From: a virus
Length of the DNA stretch: 28,373 nt
IMG/VR virus record: IMGVR_UViG_3300025127_000193
Span: 1 to 28,373 of that record
Reading direction: 5' to 3' (one strand)
Shown: in pieces, positions 26,469 through 28,373 of the stretch
How the letters are laid out: every line of letters starts with the position of its first letter
How positions within the stretch are numbered: position 1 is the first letter of the stretch
Program-made: the position numbers and the translations under genes
The notes under the pieces: generated by a model
Told to the model about the DNA's origin: nothing
The model's database searches: none
Seen by the model: the letters and a program-made list of their open reading frames with translations, nothing else

Positions 26469-28373
26469 ATGAGTAACATAAATTTCATCCCCGAAATTCC
26501 ATTGACATGGTTGACTTGTCCAATATATGCCGAGGGTGTATTACTGCCAAAAAGAAACGAATCGAGTCCAGATAGATACTCTGATGGGAAAGTTCCCTTT
26601 GGTAGAGCGTGGAAAGAAGAACTTACAGTAAATGACTCTGCTCTGATGATTGAGAGAGAGCCTGAAAAGTTCAAAGCTATCGGTGTATTCACAGGTCAGA
26701 AATCAGACGGTCTTGTGATATTTGACGTAGATAGGAACTTGGGTGTTATTGAAAAGAAATGGGGTAAAGATCTCAAGAAAGCACCAAAAGTTACATCACT
26801 TAGAAAAAATGCTGCTAAGTTCCTTTTCAAAGTTCCACAGGATCTTGTAACTGAAGTTGCTTCTATCTCACAGACTGCTGCTGGACAGGAAGGTTGGGAA
26901 GTTTTATGGGGAGGACAGGGTGTAATAGCTGGTGAATACCATAAAAAAGGAGTTGGTAAAGGCAAATATAAATTAGAAGGTGATCTGTTCGATGTGCCAG
27001 TTGCTCCAGAATGGCTGCTGTCTCGCATGAAAGATCAATACAAAAAGAATAATCAAGATGTCGATATTAAATACGTTGATAACAGGTGGAGTAAACGTAC
27101 CAAAGAAGAAAGAATCGCTATCGTTAGTGGTTGCTTAAGTGTTATCGGACACAAAGGACCTAACCAAGAACATTACTGGTGGGAAATAGGTGCGATGATA
27201 AACAACGAGCTACCAGGGATTGAAGGTTTAGAACTCTGGAGAGAATGGTCTAAGAAAGATCCTGACTATGAACATTGTTGGGAAGATGGTGAAGATCCTT
27301 GTGCTGCTAGATGGTATGCAACTTGGAGAAATGATGGGGCTAGGTACAATATGGCTCATCTTATAGATTTAGCAGATAGGGTCGATCCAGATAGAAAAAG
27401 ATTTAGACAGGTTGGTTTAGACAAACTTATAGATGAAGTGATGGCTATACCGCTTAGATATAAAGAAGAAGTGTTAGATGGTGAGGATCTTATTCAGAAA
27501 TACATGGATATTGACAATGATCCTAAGAATGAGAACCCTGCACTACATAACCAAGCGGTCCATAAATTAGCTATTGAAGCTAAACGTGGTAATGCTGCTG
27601 AGATTGAAAGATTGGTTGATACTCACGAAATGTTCAATAGAACTAAGGGTCAGAAACCTTTAGCTATTGATGAGCTAGACGATACACCTTTTGAATACCT
27701 GATTCCAGGATTGCTACCTAAACCTTGGACTCTGCTAGTTCATGCAGATGGCGGTACAGGAAAGACTGCTATGTGTCAGACAGTAGCTAAACATATTGGA
27801 CATGGAAAAGCGTTTAATGTTTATGGTGCTTTAGTTAACGTGCCAGTGGGTAAGGTGCTTTGGTTGAATGGAGATCAGAACGAGAGGATATTGCGTAGGC
27901 AGATGAAACTTATCGGATGCGATAAGAATGTTCGGGTAGTTACTGAGTGGGATATGCAGTGGTATAGCAGATTTAAAAAAATGCAGAATAAATATGCTTA
28001 CGATCTAGTGGTTATTGATAGTTTGGATGGTTGTAATGACAGCAACCCATACGAAGAAAATAGAAGAGAGTATGCGTTACCTATCAAGAAACTTGTTAGA
28101 CGAAATGGACAGGATTTTCCTGCTTGTTCGATAATTATTATTCATCACAACACCAAGGAAGGAAAGTTTAGAGGAACTACTGCGATTAAAAATGCGGTGG
28201 ATGAAACTTGGAATATGAAGAAGTTGTCAATGAATGATGCTGCTGAGATGGGTCTTACAGCAAATAGCAGATTAGTTAGCGTTGAGAAGTCCAGAGAGGA
28301 TCGTGAAGGGCTTCGGATGATATTTACCCTACTACCTGATTACACATACTCTATAAGCCCTGCACCAGATCGT
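26469..28373 (+). CDS. Primase-polymerase/helicase, C-terminus cut by the window edge
   Basis: 635 codons open from ATG 26469 to the window edge. Residues 1-180 resemble a bifunctional primase-polymerase: FDVDRN (Asp86, Asp88) is the metal-binding DxD, followed by a TSLRKNAAKFLFKVP strand and EVLWGGQGVIAGEY. Residues 213-303 look like a PriCT_2-type domain. From about 400 there is an AAA-type helicase with Walker A HADGGTGKT (Lys432, Thr433), Walker B YDLVVIDSLDG (Asp517) and HH at 559-560. The protein would prime and unwind DNA during phage replication. It is the only replicative enzyme in the window and is read divergently from SSB. Confidence 0.9.
   Translation, partial: MSNINFIPEIPLTWLTCPIYAEGVLLPKRNESSPDRYSDGKVPFGRAWKEELTVNDSALMIEREPEKFKAIGVFTGQKSDGLVIFDVDRNLGVIEKKWGKDLKKAPKVTSLRKNAAKFLFKVPQDLVTEVASISQTAAGQEGWEVLWGGQGVIAGEYHKKGVGKGKYKLEGDLFDVPVAPEWLLSRMKDQYKKNNQDVDIKYVDNRWSKRTKEERIAIVSGCLSVIGHKGPNQEHYWWEIGAMINNELPGIEGLELWREWSKKDPDYEHCWEDGEDPCAARWYATWRNDGARYNMAHLIDLADRVDPDRKRFRQVGLDKLIDEVMAIPLRYKEEVLDGEDLIQKYMDIDNDPKNENPALHNQAVHKLAIEAKRGNAAEIERLVDTHEMFNRTKGQKPLAIDELDDTPFEYLIPGLLPKPWTLLVHADGGTGKTAMCQTVAKHIGHGKAFNVYGALVNVPVGKVLWLNGDQNERILRRQMKLIGCDKNVRVVTEWDMQWYSRFKKMQNKYAYDLVVIDSLDGCNDSNPYEENRREYALPIKKLVRRNGQDFPACSIIIIHHNTKEGKFRGTTAIKNAVDETWNMKKLSMNDAAEMGLTANSRLVSVEKSREDREGLRMIFTLLPDYTYSISPAPDR

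Noticed and set aside
26336-27028. Two minus-strand frames opposite the primase-helicase start
   Set aside because: They are antisense to a long gene with clear primase and ATPase motifs and start within it.
1-28373. tRNA genes, CRISPR arrays, insertion sequences, integrase
   Set aside because: I looked for cloverleaf-like arms, regular repeat-spacer patterns, terminal repeats and tyrosine or serine recombinase motifs and saw none.

Overview
The window is a stretch of a tailed-phage genome with a siphovirus (lambda-like) tail. It could also be a prophage remnant, but no integrase, att site or host gene is visible. The DNA is AT-rich. The tail order J-I-K-L-M-H-(G/T), a DUF4055-type portal, an SSB with an acidic tail and a primase-polymerase/helicase fit an environmental phage. 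The run of tiny basic proteins between portal and terminase and the LxLYHDG tail-fibre repeats remind me of marine cyanophage-like contigs. That host assignment is an inference from resemblance, not proven by the sequence.

Layout. (A) 1-19001, all minus strand, late structural block. Reading in transcription order from right to left: large terminase; tiny basic genes; a tail-tube-like gene; more tiny basic genes; portal; a 56-residue gene; scaffold; major capsid protein. A terminator and a promoter follow the capsid gene. Then come connector (DnaT_2-like), stopper, tail terminator, tail completion, tail chaperones G and G-T (apparently a +1 frameshift), tape measure H, M, L, K, I, J and two tail-fibre genes that share an N-terminal module. 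(B) 19102-19554, a plus-strand small-terminase candidate diverging from TerL, followed by a strong plus-strand promoter with no evident gene. (C) 19757-23294, minus-strand accessory or early genes separated by clear promoters and terminators, including a DUF932-like protein. (D) 23277-23454, a repeat-rich control region. (E) 23455-24712, six short plus-strand genes that overlap by a few bases. (F) 24698-26323, minus-strand PD-(D/E)XK nuclease, a 43-residue gene and an SSB, driven by a near-consensus promoter. (G) 26372-28373, a plus-strand promoter interleaved with the SSB promoter and a primase-helicase gene cut by the window edge.

How it works together. TerS/TerL, portal, scaffold and capsid build and fill the head; the connector set joins it to a tail templated by H, chaperoned by G/G-T and tipped by M-L-K-I-J and the fibres. 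The right side holds replication and recombination (primase-helicase, SSB, RecB/Cas4-like nuclease) and small early genes. Transcription there seems to use host sigma70-type promoters, several carrying the box TACTACAATA.

Most notable observations: a +1 frameshift site for the tail chaperone; the same beta-rich domain inserted into two tail proteins; a gpL homologue with no cysteine; interleaved divergent promoters; 13-nt iterons and ATAATGAATGA repeats in the control region; and ten same-orientation copies of CGATCCA within 1.9 kb.
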